Origin: Vibrio gelatinilyticus
Lineage (GTDB): Bacteria > Pseudomonadota > Gammaproteobacteria > Enterobacterales > Vibrionaceae
Direction: 5' to 3'
Assembly: GCF_022836845.1 (NCBI RefSeq)
Contig: NZ_JAJNNZ010000011.1
Span: forward strand, 62,001 to 126,000
DNA length: 64,000 nt
Under the pieces are notes generated by a model, which saw only the letters and a program-made list of their open reading frames with translations, was not told the origin of the DNA and searched no databases. Of this stretch, positions 1-9,118 are shown piece by piece (the stretch's first letter is position 1; the number at the start of each line of letters is the position of its first letter). Position numbers and translations under genes: made by a program.

Positions 1-67
1 TTCCTCTTAAACGTCCAATCACACTTCTATCTCAGTTTGTTTTTGATGGACACTAGAATATAAAATA

Positions 68-85
68 ACTGGATAAGTATCCAGT
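68..85 (-). promoter_or_regulatory. LexA-like SOS box of the gene off the left edge
   Basis: The 18-base near-perfect palindrome ACTGGATAAGTATCCAGT has the CTG-N10-CAG form of a gammaproteobacterial LexA operator. The CTGG/CCAG variant resembles what I recall of the E. coli ruvAB SOS box. It lies over the -35/spacer area of a possible minus-strand promoter with -10 TATATT at 57-62. Positions 1-8 read AAGAGGAA on the minus strand, a good Shine-Dalgarno for a start codon just left of the window. With ruvC upstream on the same strand, that gene is probably ruvA, which is inference. Confidence 0.6.
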
Positions 86-99
86 AAGATTTATGGAAA

Positions 100-128
100 T
101 TGGCCTTAACAGTACATATTAAGGCCAA
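100..128 (-). terminator. Hairpin after the chemoreceptor gene
   Basis: A perfect 10-bp inverted repeat (TTGGCCTTAA at 100-109, TTAAGGCCAA at 119-128) with a 9-base loop starts 11 bases after the chemoreceptor stop codon. On the minus strand only a short T-run follows, so it is a likely but weak intrinsic terminator separating the chemoreceptor from the gene to its left. Confidence 0.6.
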
Positions 129-139
129 AAGTCGGAGTG

Positions 140-1585
140 CTATGCGTTTACCGCAGCACGAAGCCTTTCAGACAGCGTCGCCCCTTGAGTGATTTGTTCA
201 TCAAGATTGTGGCTAATTTGCTGCACATCTTCGGAAATATGATTTGTGGAGACCACCGAACGTGCGACATCGGTACTGGCAAGGTTGAGCTCCGAGATAG
301 CCTCGTTCTGTTGATTGAGAAGCTGAGTTAACTGATCGACATCCTGGGAGATGGTTTGCACTTTTTCAATCATATCGCTAAGTTGTGTCACCGTTTCTTT
401 AATGGTGGCGTGGCCCGCATCGATCTGTTGTTGGCTATTGGAAATTAAGCCACGGATCTCACTGACCGAATCACTAGTTTTCGAGGATAACTCCCTGACC
501 TGGTCAGCAACGACTGCAAACCCTCGGCCATGCTCTCCGGCTCTTGCAGCTTCAATGGCCGCATTAAGTGCTAACAAGTTGGTCTGCTCTGCCACGGCTG
601 TAATAAGCTCAATGACGGCGACCACTTTCTTGTTACTTTCGTCAATATTGTTGATCGCTTCAGTTGAAGCTTGCAGCGCGCCATTGCTCATTTCAGCTTG
701 CTGACGAACCGATTCACTTTTTTCAGTTACCTGATGCATGAAATCAACGGAATTATCGGTGACCTGAGAAAGCTGTCCGAGTTGTTGGCTCATTTCTTCG
801 GCTGCACTCGCCTGAGAAGAGCTGTTCATCCCCAGCGAGCTCATCTGCTCGGTCAACGCTGCAGATTCACCTTTAACTTGCTGCATGACGCCATCAAGCT
901 CGTTAGAGCTTTCATTGACTGATGCCAATAACTGATTAAGTTTAGTTTCACCTTCAATTGCTTGCTGCGCGACTTCTTCACTGTCTTGGCGGGCTTTTTC
1001 AGCGTGATGAATTGCCGATTCTTTTTGCTTAACAGTAAAACTTTGCGCAAAGCAGATCACCGCCAATGGCAGTAATGTGCCTGACCATATCTCAATATTT
1101 TGCTTGGCTTGGGTCAATTCGATTTGCGGGAACATGTAGCCAGACACGTGAGCGTAGGTCATCATGGCTGACATGGAAATAATGAAGACACTCCACGATA
1201 GCGCCGCCACCCTAGAGGCCGAAAGGAAGAAGGCCACAATGAGCAATGGTACCCAATAAGTTTGTGTCGATTCTACGACGCCGCCACTTTGATAGATAAT
1301 GTTAGTCGCATGACCAACCATTCCAGCAAAGCCAAGGTGCATCGAAATCTTATAGTGACGTGTATATTTGAGTACCGCCAACGACATCAATTCGGCAATA
1401 ACGAGCAAATAAGACGAAGTGATAAGGGTGGAATGACCGTTGGCCGACCATTTAAACGCACTGTAAACCCCGACACACAATGCCACGATCGCGAATACGG
1501 CTGTGGTTTCAGCGCCTCTCATTTCATGCGACGGCAATTTTGTTTCCGAATAGATAAATCGCTGCCAGTTTGGTCCCGTTCCCAT
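140..1585 (-). CDS. Methyl-accepting chemotaxis protein with six-helix membrane sensor
   Basis: A chemoreceptor that should form trimers of dimers and control CheA through CheW. The 481 residues begin with about six hydrophobic segments (near 26-46, 52-74, 80-100, 109-124, 125-146 and 165-186) separated by short loops, so there is no sizeable periplasmic ligand domain, and no HAMP domain is obvious. The cytoplasmic coiled coil carries the conserved signalling tip at about 333-368 (EQTNLLALNAAIEAARAGE, then GRGFAVVADQVREL), which makes the family assignment firm. The signal sensed is unknown; a membrane-embedded sensor suggests a lipophilic, ionic or energy-state cue, which is inference. It lies downstream of ruvC on the same strand, 195 bases away, apparently inside what is usually a ruvC-ruvAB block. 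Confidence 0.93.
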   Translation of the reverse strand: MGTGPNWQRFIYSETKLPSHEMRGAETTAVFAIVALCVGVYSAFKWSANGHSTLITSSYLLVIAELMSLAVLKYTRHYKISMHLGFAGMVGHATNIIYQSGGVVESTQTYWVPLLIVAFFLSASRVAALSWSVFIISMSAMMTYAHVSGYMFPQIELTQAKQNIEIWSGTLLPLAVICFAQSFTVKQKESAIHHAEKARQDSEEVAQQAIEGETKLNQLLASVNESSNELDGVMQQVKGESAALTEQMSSLGMNSSSQASAAEEMSQQLGQLSQVTDNSVDFMHQVTEKSESVRQQAEMSNGALQASTEAINNIDESNKKVVAVIELITAVAEQTNLLALNAAIEAARAGEHGRGFAVVADQVRELSSKTSDSVSEIRGLISNSQQQIDAGHATIKETVTQLSDMIEKVQTISQDVDQLTQLLNQQNEAISELNLASTDVARSVVSTNHISEDVQQISHNLDEQITQGATLSERLRAAVNA

Positions 1586-1779
1586 TTACTTTTGCTCCAT
1601 TTCGCAACACATCGGACCAATAATATTGAGTTAACAAATAATTAACAAGGCATGATATTGGCAAATTGATAATTTTGTGGGGTAAGTTCTATTATGCTCA
1701 CCTAATTGTAATCACTTCCTATAAAAGTGATGCTGTCACTGATTTAGCTATAACGACCAAGCTTCAGTAGCGACCAGAT

Positions 1780-2301
1780 TTAGCGGTAGCGACCACGTTT
1801 CGCGCTCGACGCCTTACCAGCTAACGCAACCAGAGTTTTATTAGTGTTGGCATGACAAATCGCAACGCCAAGAGCATCGGCTGCGTCCGCCTGGGGTTTT
1901 GCCGATAGCTTTAGCATACTGGTCACCATGTGCTGAACCTGTGCTTTGTCTGCACCACCTGTGCCAACAACGGCTTGTTTTATAAGACGAGCTGCATACT
2001 CATAAACGGGAAGATCATGATTGACGGCGGCGACGATTGCACTGCCTCTTGCCTGACCAAGCTTCAACGCTGAGTCCGCATTTTTCGACATAAAGACTTG
2101 CTCGATGGCGAACACATCTGGTTGAAATTGGGTAATGATTTCGCTAACACCCGCATAGATTTGCTTGAGCCGCCCAGGCAGAGCTTCTTCTGAAGTGCGA
2201 ATACAACCACTTCCCAAATAATGCAAATGCCTACCTTGTTGACGAATAACGCCATATCCCGTAATTCGTGAGCCCGGGTCAATGCCTAGTATAATGGACA
2301 T
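1780..2301 (-). CDS. ruvC: Crossover junction endodeoxyribonuclease RuvC
   Basis: The Holliday-junction resolvase, which cuts four-way junctions symmetrically after RuvAB branch migration. At 173 residues it has the family length. The acidic catalytic set is visible: Asp8 in GIDPG, Glu67 in FAIEQVF, and Asp139/Asp142 in ADAADALG. It starts 5 bases after the yebC stop codon and is surely co-transcribed with yebC. The ruvA and ruvB partners are not in the window but may begin just left of position 1. A weak 7-bp inverted repeat at 1711-1731 follows the gene and lacks a T-run. Confidence 0.97.
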   Translation of the reverse strand: MSIILGIDPGSRITGYGVIRQQGRHLHYLGSGCIRTSEEALPGRLKQIYAGVSEIITQFQPDVFAIEQVFMSKNADSALKLGQARGSAIVAAVNHDLPVYEYAARLIKQAVVGTGGADKAQVQHMVTSMLKLSAKPQADAADALGVAICHANTNKTLVALAGKASSAKRGRYR

Positions 2302-2306
2302 AATGC

Positions 2307-3050
2307 TTACAAACTCGCGGCAACGTCATCAGAAATATCACCGTTGTGATACACTTCTTGCACGTCATCGAGATCTTCTAGTGCATCGATCAGTCGCAGT
2401 AGCTTAGGCGCGGTCTCGGCGTCTAGATCGGCTTTGGTTGAAGGAACCAAAGTGACCTCTGCGTTGCTTGACTCAAAACTGGCGGCATCCAGTCCGTCTT
2501 TAACCTGACCAAATTCTGCAGGTGAGGTGTAAACATCTATCGAGCCATCTTCAGCGGTTTCGATATCATCGGCCCCTGCTTCCAATGCCACTTCCATCAC
2601 CTGGTCTTCATCAAGGCCCGGAGCATAGGAAATCACCCCCCTCTTTTCAAACAAGTAATTCACACTCCCATCGGTGCCTAAGTTACCGCCTGCTTTGGAA
2701 AACGCATGTCGAACACCAGAAACCGTGCGGTTGCGATTGTCAGTCATGCACTCAACCATCACCGCAGTTCCACCAGGGCCATAGCCTTCGTAGATGACCG
2801 TTTCCATATTGTCATTGCCTTCGTCACCCGCACCACGGCTCACCGCTTTGTTAACGGTGTCACGCGTCATATTGTTAGACAGTGCTTTATCAATGGCTGC
2901 GCGCAATCTTGGGTTATTTTCTGGTTCAGCACCGCCTTCTTTGGCAGATACAACGATCTCTCGGATTAATTTGGTAAAGATCTTACCGCGCTTGGCATCT
3001 TGTGCTGCTTTTCTATGACGAATGTTTGCCCATTTACTATGACCGGCCAT
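2307..3050 (-). CDS. yebC: YebC/PmpR family DNA-binding regulatory protein
   Basis: The conserved TACO1/YebC family has been described both as DNA-binding transcription factors and, more recently, as translation factors that help ribosomes through difficult sequences. The 247 residues open with [14 protein letters not shown], the signature N terminus, and contain the GxxRD-NKAVSRG and YEGYGPGG blocks typical of the family. The start has a good ribosome binding site (AAGGA, seven bases upstream). It stands between aspS and ruvC on the same strand, the usual arrangement in gammaproteobacteria. The 277 bases separating it from aspS hold a terminator and a repeat pair, so it probably has its own promoter. 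Confidence 0.95.
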   Translation of the reverse strand: MAGHSKWANIRHRKAAQDAKRGKIFTKLIREIVVSAKEGGAEPENNPRLRAAIDKALSNNMTRDTVNKAVSRGAGDEGNDNMETVIYEGYGPGGTAVMVECMTDNRNRTVSGVRHAFSKAGGNLGTDGSVNYLFEKRGVISYAPGLDEDQVMEVALEAGADDIETAEDGSIDVYTSPAEFGQVKDGLDAASFESSNAEVTLVPSTKADLDAETAPKLLRLIDALEDLDDVQEVYHNGDISDDVAASL

Positions 3051-3121
3051 GACAAATCCTTTGAGTTCTATGAAGTTGGATTACTTTCTATGTTGGTATA
3101 ACTATACAGAATTGAGAAACA

Positions 3122-3147
3122 AAAACTCCCGCGATTGCGGGAGTTTT
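3122..3147 (-). terminator. Intrinsic terminator between aspS and yebC
   Basis: The inverted repeat AAAACTCCCGC / GCGGGAGTTTT around a GATT loop is followed on the minus strand by T residues (TTTTTG). It lies about 180 bases after the aspS stop and just upstream of yebC, so it should end aspS transcripts. It is nearly symmetrical and could also act in the other direction. Confidence 0.75.
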
Positions 3148-3193
3148 AAGTATGTTGTGATCTTGGCTTTTAGTTTTGGTACTCGCTTTGGTT

Positions 3194-3289
3194 GGATTCC
3201 TGCCTGCGTAGGCGCACGGCCAGTGGAATGACACATCAACCTTTGGTGTGCCAAAAATAGTCGTCATCCCTGCGTAGGCAGGGATCTAC
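3194..3289. repeat. Pair of REP-like palindromic repeats in opposite orientation
   Basis: Unit 2 (3263-3289) is a stem-loop, ATCCCTGC / GCAGGGAT around GTAG, preceded by GTC and followed by CTAC. Unit 1 (3194-3232) reads, on the other strand, GTCATTCC ... CGCAGGCAGGAATCC. The two share the GTCATYCC / TGCGTAGGC theme in inverted orientation, as in extragenic palindromic element clusters. A related hairpin is at 58033-58057. Both sit in non-coding DNA beside gene ends. Confidence 0.6.
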
Positions 3290-3327
3290 TAAAAGCGTGC
3301 GACCTAACTATACTACTTAGCAGTTTC

Positions 3328-5103
3328 TTAAGCGTCTTTCTCTTTCGCTACTGTCACTGCAATTGCAAGCTCTTCTAGAGCGGCTGGGTTTGCAAGACTT
3401 GGAGCGTCAGTAAGTAGACACGCTGCCGCCGTTGTTTTCGGGAATGCAATCACGTCACGGATGTTCTCTGTTCCACAAAGAAGCATAACTAAACGGTCAA
3501 GTCCGAACGCCAGACCCGCATGCGGTGGAGTACCGTATTTTAGTGCATCCAGCAGGAAGCCAAACTTCTCTTGCTGCTCTTTCGCGTCGATACCTAAGAT
3601 TTCAAATACCGCAGACTGCATTTCTGCGTTGTGAATACGAACAGAACCACCACCCACTTCATAGCCATTAATCACCATATCGTAAGCATTTGAGTTTGCC
3701 GCCGCTGGGTTCACTTTTAGCTCTTCAGCCGTCATGCCAAGAGGTGAAGTAAACGGGTGATGCATTGCGTGTAGGTTACCTTCGTCGTCTTCTTCAAACA
3801 TTGGGAAGTCAACAACCCACAATGGTGCCCACTTCGACGTGTCTGTTAATTCTAGGTCTTTACCTAGCTTCAGACGAAGTGCACCCATTGCTTCAGAAAC
3901 AGTGTTTGCTTTGTCTGCGCCGAACAAGATGATGTCGCCAGACTCCGCGCCAGTGCGCTCAAGAATGCCGTTGATTACGTCTTCGTTTAGGAATTTCGCT
4001 ACTGGAGATTGAATGCCTTCTACGCCCGCTGCGCGATCGTTGACTTTCATCCAAGCCAGTCCTTTCGCACCATAGATGCCAACGTATTCTGCATAGCCGT
4101 CGATTTGCTTACGAGTCAACTTCGCGCCACCCGGAACACGGATAACGGCAACACGACCTTTCTCGTCATTTGCTGGGCCAGAGAAGACTTTAAATTCTAC
4201 GTCTTTTACAAGATCTGCTACGTCTACCAACTCTAGTGGATTACGTAGATCTGGCTTATCTGAACCGTAACGTGAAATCGCTTCTGCAAACGACATCACC
4301 GGGAACTCACCTAGATCTACATCTAGAAGCTCTTGCCACATATCGTGAACCAATTTCTCGGTAATGGCTCGCACTTGATCTGCCGACATGAAGGACGTTT
4401 CGATATCAATTTGAGTAAATTCAGGCTGACGGTCAGCACGTAAATCTTCATCACGGAAACATTTTACGATCTGGTAGTAACGATCAAAGCCAGACATCAT
4501 AAGCAGCTGCTTAAACAACTGTGGCGATTGTGGCAATGCGTAGAACGAACCTTTGTGAACGCGGCTAGGGACTAGGTAATCACGCGCGCCTTCTGGTGTT
4601 GCTTTAGTCAGTACTGGTGTTTCGATGTCTAGGAACGCGTTGTCATCAAGGAAACGGCGAACGAAGCTTGATGCTTTGGCACGTAGCTTGATGCGATCGC
4701 TCATTTCTGGACGACGAAGATCGATATAACGATATTTTAGACGCTGCTCTTCTGTGTTGGTCTGGTTAAAGTCCAATGGAAGAACGTCGCTACGGTTAAT
4801 GATTTCAAGGCCTTTCGCCAGGATCTCAACATCACCCGTTGCCATGTCTTTGTTTACTTGGCTATCAGGACGCGTGCGCACTTCACCGGTGAGTTTGATG
4901 CAGAATTCGTTGCGAAGTTGATTCGCGACTTCGAACACATCTGCCATATCAGGGTCGACGACTACTTGAACAATACCTTCGCGATCTCGCATATCAATAA
5001 AGATTAGGCCGCCTAAATCGCGGCGACGATTTACCCAACCGCACAGTTCTACAGTTTGTCCTGCGAGGGACTTGTTCAGGTGACCACAGTAATGGCTACG
5101 CAT
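3328..5103 (-). CDS. aspS: Aspartyl-tRNA synthetase
   Basis: A class II aminoacyl-tRNA synthetase that charges tRNA-Asp, at 591 residues the length of the bacterial type. I take the start at [10 protein letters not shown] (5103), as in family members, not seven codons upstream. The N-terminal OB-fold anticodon-binding domain (about 1-110, with [20 protein letters not shown]) is followed by motif 2 ([20 protein letters not shown] near 217-236), the bacterial GAD insertion (about 290-420) and motif 3 ([13 protein letters not shown]). A promoter is visible upstream (5158-5186). Downstream are a repeat pair and a terminator before yebC. Confidence 0.98.
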   Translation of the reverse strand: MRSHYCGHLNKSLAGQTVELCGWVNRRRDLGGLIFIDMRDREGIVQVVVDPDMADVFEVANQLRNEFCIKLTGEVRTRPDSQVNKDMATGDVEILAKGLEIINRSDVLPLDFNQTNTEEQRLKYRYIDLRRPEMSDRIKLRAKASSFVRRFLDDNAFLDIETPVLTKATPEGARDYLVPSRVHKGSFYALPQSPQLFKQLLMMSGFDRYYQIVKCFRDEDLRADRQPEFTQIDIETSFMSADQVRAITEKLVHDMWQELLDVDLGEFPVMSFAEAISRYGSDKPDLRNPLELVDVADLVKDVEFKVFSGPANDEKGRVAVIRVPGGAKLTRKQIDGYAEYVGIYGAKGLAWMKVNDRAAGVEGIQSPVAKFLNEDVINGILERTGAESGDIILFGADKANTVSEAMGALRLKLGKDLELTDTSKWAPLWVVDFPMFEEDDEGNLHAMHHPFTSPLGMTAEELKVNPAAANSNAYDMVINGYEVGGGSVRIHNAEMQSAVFEILGIDAKEQQEKFGFLLDALKYGTPPHAGLAFGLDRLVMLLCGTENIRDVIAFPKTTAAACLLTDAPSLANPAALEELAIAVTVAKEKDA

Positions 5104-5157
5104 AGTGAATTTCCCAATTTCCAAATAAGTGATAATAACTTGCTTCCCGATTTGCTG

Positions 5158-5186
5158 ATTATATTTTAATCGCTATCGCAAACCAA
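5158..5186 (-). promoter_or_regulatory. Candidate sigma70 promoter of aspS
   Basis: On the minus strand the -10 TATAAT (5158-5163) is a perfect match. It is preceded, 17 bases upstream, by TTGGTT (5181-5186, three of six at -35). This predicts a leader of about 50 bases before the aspS start codon. Confidence 0.5.
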
Positions 5187-5340
5187 AAATTCAAAGGTTC
5201 ATTTATACGCGGAAAATCGTCTAAAATCGACCATATTCGAGAGTTTTTATTATGATTAATCGCGCTTGAACCATTATAAACTCGCTAAGCGACCAAAATA
5301 TCAACAAATGACAGAGATTAAGGCGGAAATGGAGAGACCC

Positions 5341-6195
5341 ATGATCTATATCGGACTGACCATGTGGTCTCACAACGAATGGCAACAATCCTTTTATGGT
5401 AAAGGGACGACCAACAATGAGCGGCTTGAACGCTACGCCTCTGTCTTTAACACCGTTGAAGGTAACACCACCTTTTACGCTACGCCCAGCCCTACCACGA
5501 TACGAAATTGGGCCAGCGCCACCAACGACGATTTTCGGTTTACCTTTAAGCTGCCAAAGTCCATCACCCACGACAAGCAACTGACTTTGGTCAAGCATGA
5601 TTTATTGCAGTTTCTTAATGCCATGGAACCCGTTACTGATAAGGTCGGCCTATGGACCATTCAACTGCCGGCGTCTTTTGGACCAAGTGATCTCGGTAAG
5701 CTAAAGCAGTTTTGCCAGCTTTTTCCCGATCATTTCCCATTGGCGGTAGAAGTCAGGCACCCCCTGTTTTTCGCCAAAGGGCCACAAGAAAAAACGCTTA
5801 ATCGCTGGCTTAGTGAGTCAAACATGGATCGGGTTATTATGGACAGTCGACCGCTGTTTGCCGCAAAACCCGAAAATGCAGTTATTCGCGACGCCCAACA
5901 AAAAAAACCTAAAGTGCCAGTACATGCGATTGCCACGCACCAATCACCTATGATTCGGTTTATTGGACAAACTGACGCTAATGCGAATCAGCATTATTTT
6001 CAGCCATGGATCAGGAAAATAAGCGATTGGGTCGAGCAAGGCAAACGACCTTATATCATGATTCATACCCCCGACAATGCTCGTGCGCCCGAACTTGCCG
6101 TCAGCCTGCATCAACAACTGTCGCAGTCACTTAAGCTAGAGTCACTTGCCCCCTTTCCGGCTCTGCGTCACTCTTCGCAAATTTCCTTGTTCTAA
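5341..6195 (+). CDS. DUF72 (YecE-like) family protein
   Basis: A member of the YecE/DUF72 family, predicted TIM-barrel proteins of unknown biochemical function. Family features are the opening GLTMWSHNEW, the region with YASVFNTVEGNTTFYATP, the KLPKSITHD segment and the late IMIHTPDNARAPELA segment. The start is uncertain. In-frame ATGs occur at 5308, 5329 and 5341, and a TTG at 5266. I chose 5341 (MIYIGLTMW) because homologues begin there and GGAGAG lies four bases upstream. Translation from 5341 gives 284 residues. The gene stands alone, divergent from aspS and ahead of cmoA, which has its own promoter. Confidence 0.85.
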   Translation: MIYIGLTMWSHNEWQQSFYGKGTTNNERLERYASVFNTVEGNTTFYATPSPTTIRNWASATNDDFRFTFKLPKSITHDKQLTLVKHDLLQFLNAMEPVTDKVGLWTIQLPASFGPSDLGKLKQFCQLFPDHFPLAVEVRHPLFFAKGPQEKTLNRWLSESNMDRVIMDSRPLFAAKPENAVIRDAQQKKPKVPVHAIATHQSPMIRFIGQTDANANQHYFQPWIRKISDWVEQGKRPYIMIHTPDNARAPELAVSLHQQLSQSLKLESLAPFPALRHSSQISLF

Positions 6196-6224
6196 ACTAT
6201 GTTCTGTTAGCGCATACGATTAAG

Positions 6225-7044
<820 letters not shown>

Positions 7045-7150
7045 ACGTTGCCATTTATTCCTACGCAGCACAGTGAGTGTTACCACCGCGGGTTTACCAC
7101 GCTTGAGTTAACAGACAGTGTTTGTGTTCGCTAAAACTATAGAGATCACC

Positions 7151-8122
7151 ATGTTCAATTTTGCTAATTTTTATCAATTCATCGCACAAGACACTCGATT
7201 GCAGCCGTGGCTCAATATTCTTCCACAGCAATTGACTGACTGGCAAAACGCTGAGCATGGAGACTTTGATCGCTGGTTGCGAGCGCTGGCTAAGATTTCG
7301 AATGCCTCCCCTGATCAGGTCGAGCTGAAAAGTGAAGTGGCGTTGAGTAACGACACACCTTTGGCAACGGGTGAATGCAAAAAACTCGAAAACCTTTTGC
7401 GCACTTTTCACCCATGGCGCAAAGGGCCTTATAACGTTCATGGCATTCATATTGACACGGAGTGGCGTTCAGATTGGAAATGGGATCGCGTACTACCGCA
7501 CATTTCTCCGTTAAAGAATCGCTCTGTGTTGGATGTAGGCTGCGGGAATGGTTACCACATGTGGCGCATGTTGGGTGAAGGCGCGCGCATGTGTGTTGGT
7601 ATCGACCCTTCTCACCTGTTTTTAGTTCAGTTTGAAGCCATTCGTAAGTTGATGGGTGACGATCAACGTGCTCACTTATTACCTTTGGGCATCGAGCAGC
7701 TTCCGGAACTGAATGCGTTCGATACCGTGTTTAGTATGGGCGTTCTTTATCATCGTCGTTCACCGCTTGATCATATTTTACAGTTAAAAAACCAATTGGT
7801 TTCTGGTGGCGAGTTAGTGCTAGAGACTCTAGTTATTGAAGGCGACGAAAATGCGGTTTTAGTGCCAATGGACCGATACGCTCAGATGCGCAATGTTTAC
7901 TTCTTCCCATCGGCTAAGGCACTGAAAGTGTGGCTAGAGAAATCGGGCTTTGAAAACGTGCGTATTGTTGATGAAAATACCACTTCAGTCGGCGAACAGC
8001 GCACCACCGATTGGATGACACACAACTCTTTGCCAGATTATCTCGACCCTAACGACCCGTCTAGAACGGTAGAAGGCCACCCAGCTCCTCGCCGGGCAGT
8101 ATTGGTTGCCACTAAGCCTTAA
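7151..8122 (+). CDS. cmoB: tRNA U34 carboxymethyltransferase CmoB
   Basis: Transfers the carboxymethyl group of carboxy-SAM to ho5U34, giving cmo5U at the wobble position of several tRNAs and widening codon reading. The 323 residues carry the diagnostic [16 protein letters not shown], the SAM-fold [19 protein letters not shown] and the [13 protein letters not shown] motif. The start is placed at MFNFANFY (7151), where homologues begin; an upstream frame extension to 7118 has no family support. The gene follows cmoA, and together with cmoM (18296-19093) the window encodes the final three steps of the pathway. An 8-bp inverted repeat follows at 8153-8183. Confidence 0.97.
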   Translation: MFNFANFYQFIAQDTRLQPWLNILPQQLTDWQNAEHGDFDRWLRALAKISNASPDQVELKSEVALSNDTPLATGECKKLENLLRTFHPWRKGPYNVHGIHIDTEWRSDWKWDRVLPHISPLKNRSVLDVGCGNGYHMWRMLGEGARMCVGIDPSHLFLVQFEAIRKLMGDDQRAHLLPLGIEQLPELNAFDTVFSMGVLYHRRSPLDHILQLKNQLVSGGELVLETLVIEGDENAVLVPMDRYAQMRNVYFFPSAKALKVWLEKSGFENVRIVDENTTSVGEQRTTDWMTHNSLPDYLDPNDPSRTVEGHPAPRRAVLVATKP

Positions 8123-8152
8123 CACCAAGGCAGTGTATACAAAATCGCCAGC

Positions 8153-8236
8153 ACGTGAACGTTTGGGTGTACAAAGTTCACGTTGCTGACCGTATCTTTA
8201 TAACTCTTACTTAGCTCTGACAATAGGGAGTTCACG
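8153..8236 (+). promoter_or_regulatory. Three GTTCACG motifs upstream of the retropepsin-like operon
   Basis: ACGTGAAC (8153-8160) and GTTCACGT (8176-8183) form a perfect 8-bp inverted repeat 15 bases apart. A third GTTCACG stands at 8230-8236, 54 bases beyond the second in the same orientation, and overlaps the -35 of the candidate promoter at 8231-8260. The layout is that of operator sites for a dimeric regulator. The regulator is unknown to me. Confidence 0.4.
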
Positions 8237-8260
8237 ACACCCTATCGATTGCGCTAGAAT
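8231..8260 (+). promoter_or_regulatory. Candidate promoter of the retropepsin-like operon
   Basis: TTCACG (8231-8236) and TAGAAT (8255-8260, five of six at -10) are separated by 18 bases. Transcription would begin near 8267, about 40 bases before the first start codon. Confidence 0.4.
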
Positions 8261-8307
8261 CCCTCTTCAGAAATCACCTCTGCAATTTAAGTCACTTAAG
8301 GTTAGAC

Positions 8308-9063
8308 ATGTACAAACGATTGGCACCTGTTGTCGCCATTGGCCTTCTCGCTGGTTGTTCTACAACCAATCACGAGCAGCTCCAACAAGCTACTATCGAC
8401 GCGATTAATACCTCAGAAGCAAGGCTCGAAAATAGACTTACCAACCTTGACCTTCAACTTAGTAATCAAAGTGATTATATCGACAGCTTGGAATCAGAAG
8501 TTATCGCACTTACCCAGCAATTGGATTCTATACAGCTTTCTCAAAACAACGAACCTTTGTCTGATGACAAAGACACCGATGAAATTAAGACCACAAGTAC
8601 GACGCCAAAACTCTTAACCCCTAGCAAACCTTCTTCTCTTGTCTTATTGGGGTCGGTTGAGATGGTCGAGCTCGATATCTTGCAAGCTTCGTACGATGCA
8701 CGAGTGGACACTGGCGCGGCTACCTCGTCTCTTAATGCTATCGACATTCAAGAGTTTGAAAGAAACGGCAGTGACTGGGTTCGTTTTCACCTTGTCGATG
8801 ACAAACATAAGGATCGTAAACAGCAATGGATAGAAGCACCGATCGTTCGATATGTGAAAATTCGCCAACAAAATAGTGAAAAGAGCGAGAGACGTGCCGT
8901 CATCGAATTGTGGATCCGGGTTGGAAAAATCCATGAAAAAGCGCAATTTACGTTGGCGGATCGTTCACAAATGAACCACCCTATATTATTAGGAAGAGAA
9001 TTTATTAAAGATATTGCTTTAGTCGATGTAAGTCAGCAATATATACTTTCAACTAACAATTAG
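8308..9063 (+). CDS. rloA3: Retropepsin-like aspartic peptidase, periplasmic lipoprotein (RloA type)
   Basis: A 251-residue protein with a lipoprotein signal (lipobox LLAGC, Cys17), a predicted coiled coil (about 23-80), a Ser/Thr/Pro-rich linker (about 85-110) and a C-terminal domain of the family once called putative ATP-dependent zinc protease (PF05618), now seen as retropepsin-like. The domain has one active-site motif, Asp134-Thr-Gly in ARVDTGAATSSLNA, and the closing HPILLGREF (224-232). Retropepsins with one motif work as dimers, and the coiled coil could serve this. No zinc motif is present. It heads an operon with the two following genes. The Rlo name, linked to osmotic tolerance, is from memory; the substrate is unknown. 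Confidence 0.82.
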   Translation: MYKRLAPVVAIGLLAGCSTTNHEQLQQATIDAINTSEARLENRLTNLDLQLSNQSDYIDSLESEVIALTQQLDSIQLSQNNEPLSDDKDTDEIKTTSTTPKLLTPSKPSSLVLLGSVEMVELDILQASYDARVDTGAATSSLNAIDIQEFERNGSDWVRFHLVDDKHKDRKQQWIEAPIVRYVKIRQQNSEKSERRAVIELWIRVGKIHEKAQFTLADRSQMNHPILLGREFIKDIALVDVSQQYILSTNN

Positions 9064-9118
9064 TTCTCTTTTCGCTAACACATTTACGGATAGCAAAAAA
9101 TAATAAATAAGGTTGTGT

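Noticed and set aside
1262..1645. 127-codon plus-strand frame over the chemoreceptor N terminus
   Set aside because: It is antisense to the membrane region of the chemoreceptor; hydrophobic codons on one strand often give long frames on the other.
1711..1731. ATCACTT / AAGTGAT repeat as the ruvC terminator
   Set aside because: The stem is short and AT-rich, and no T-run follows on the minus strand.
5221..5598. 125-codon minus-strand frame across the start of the DUF72 gene
   Set aside because: It overlaps the conserved part of DUF72, begins in that gene, and has no recognised domain.
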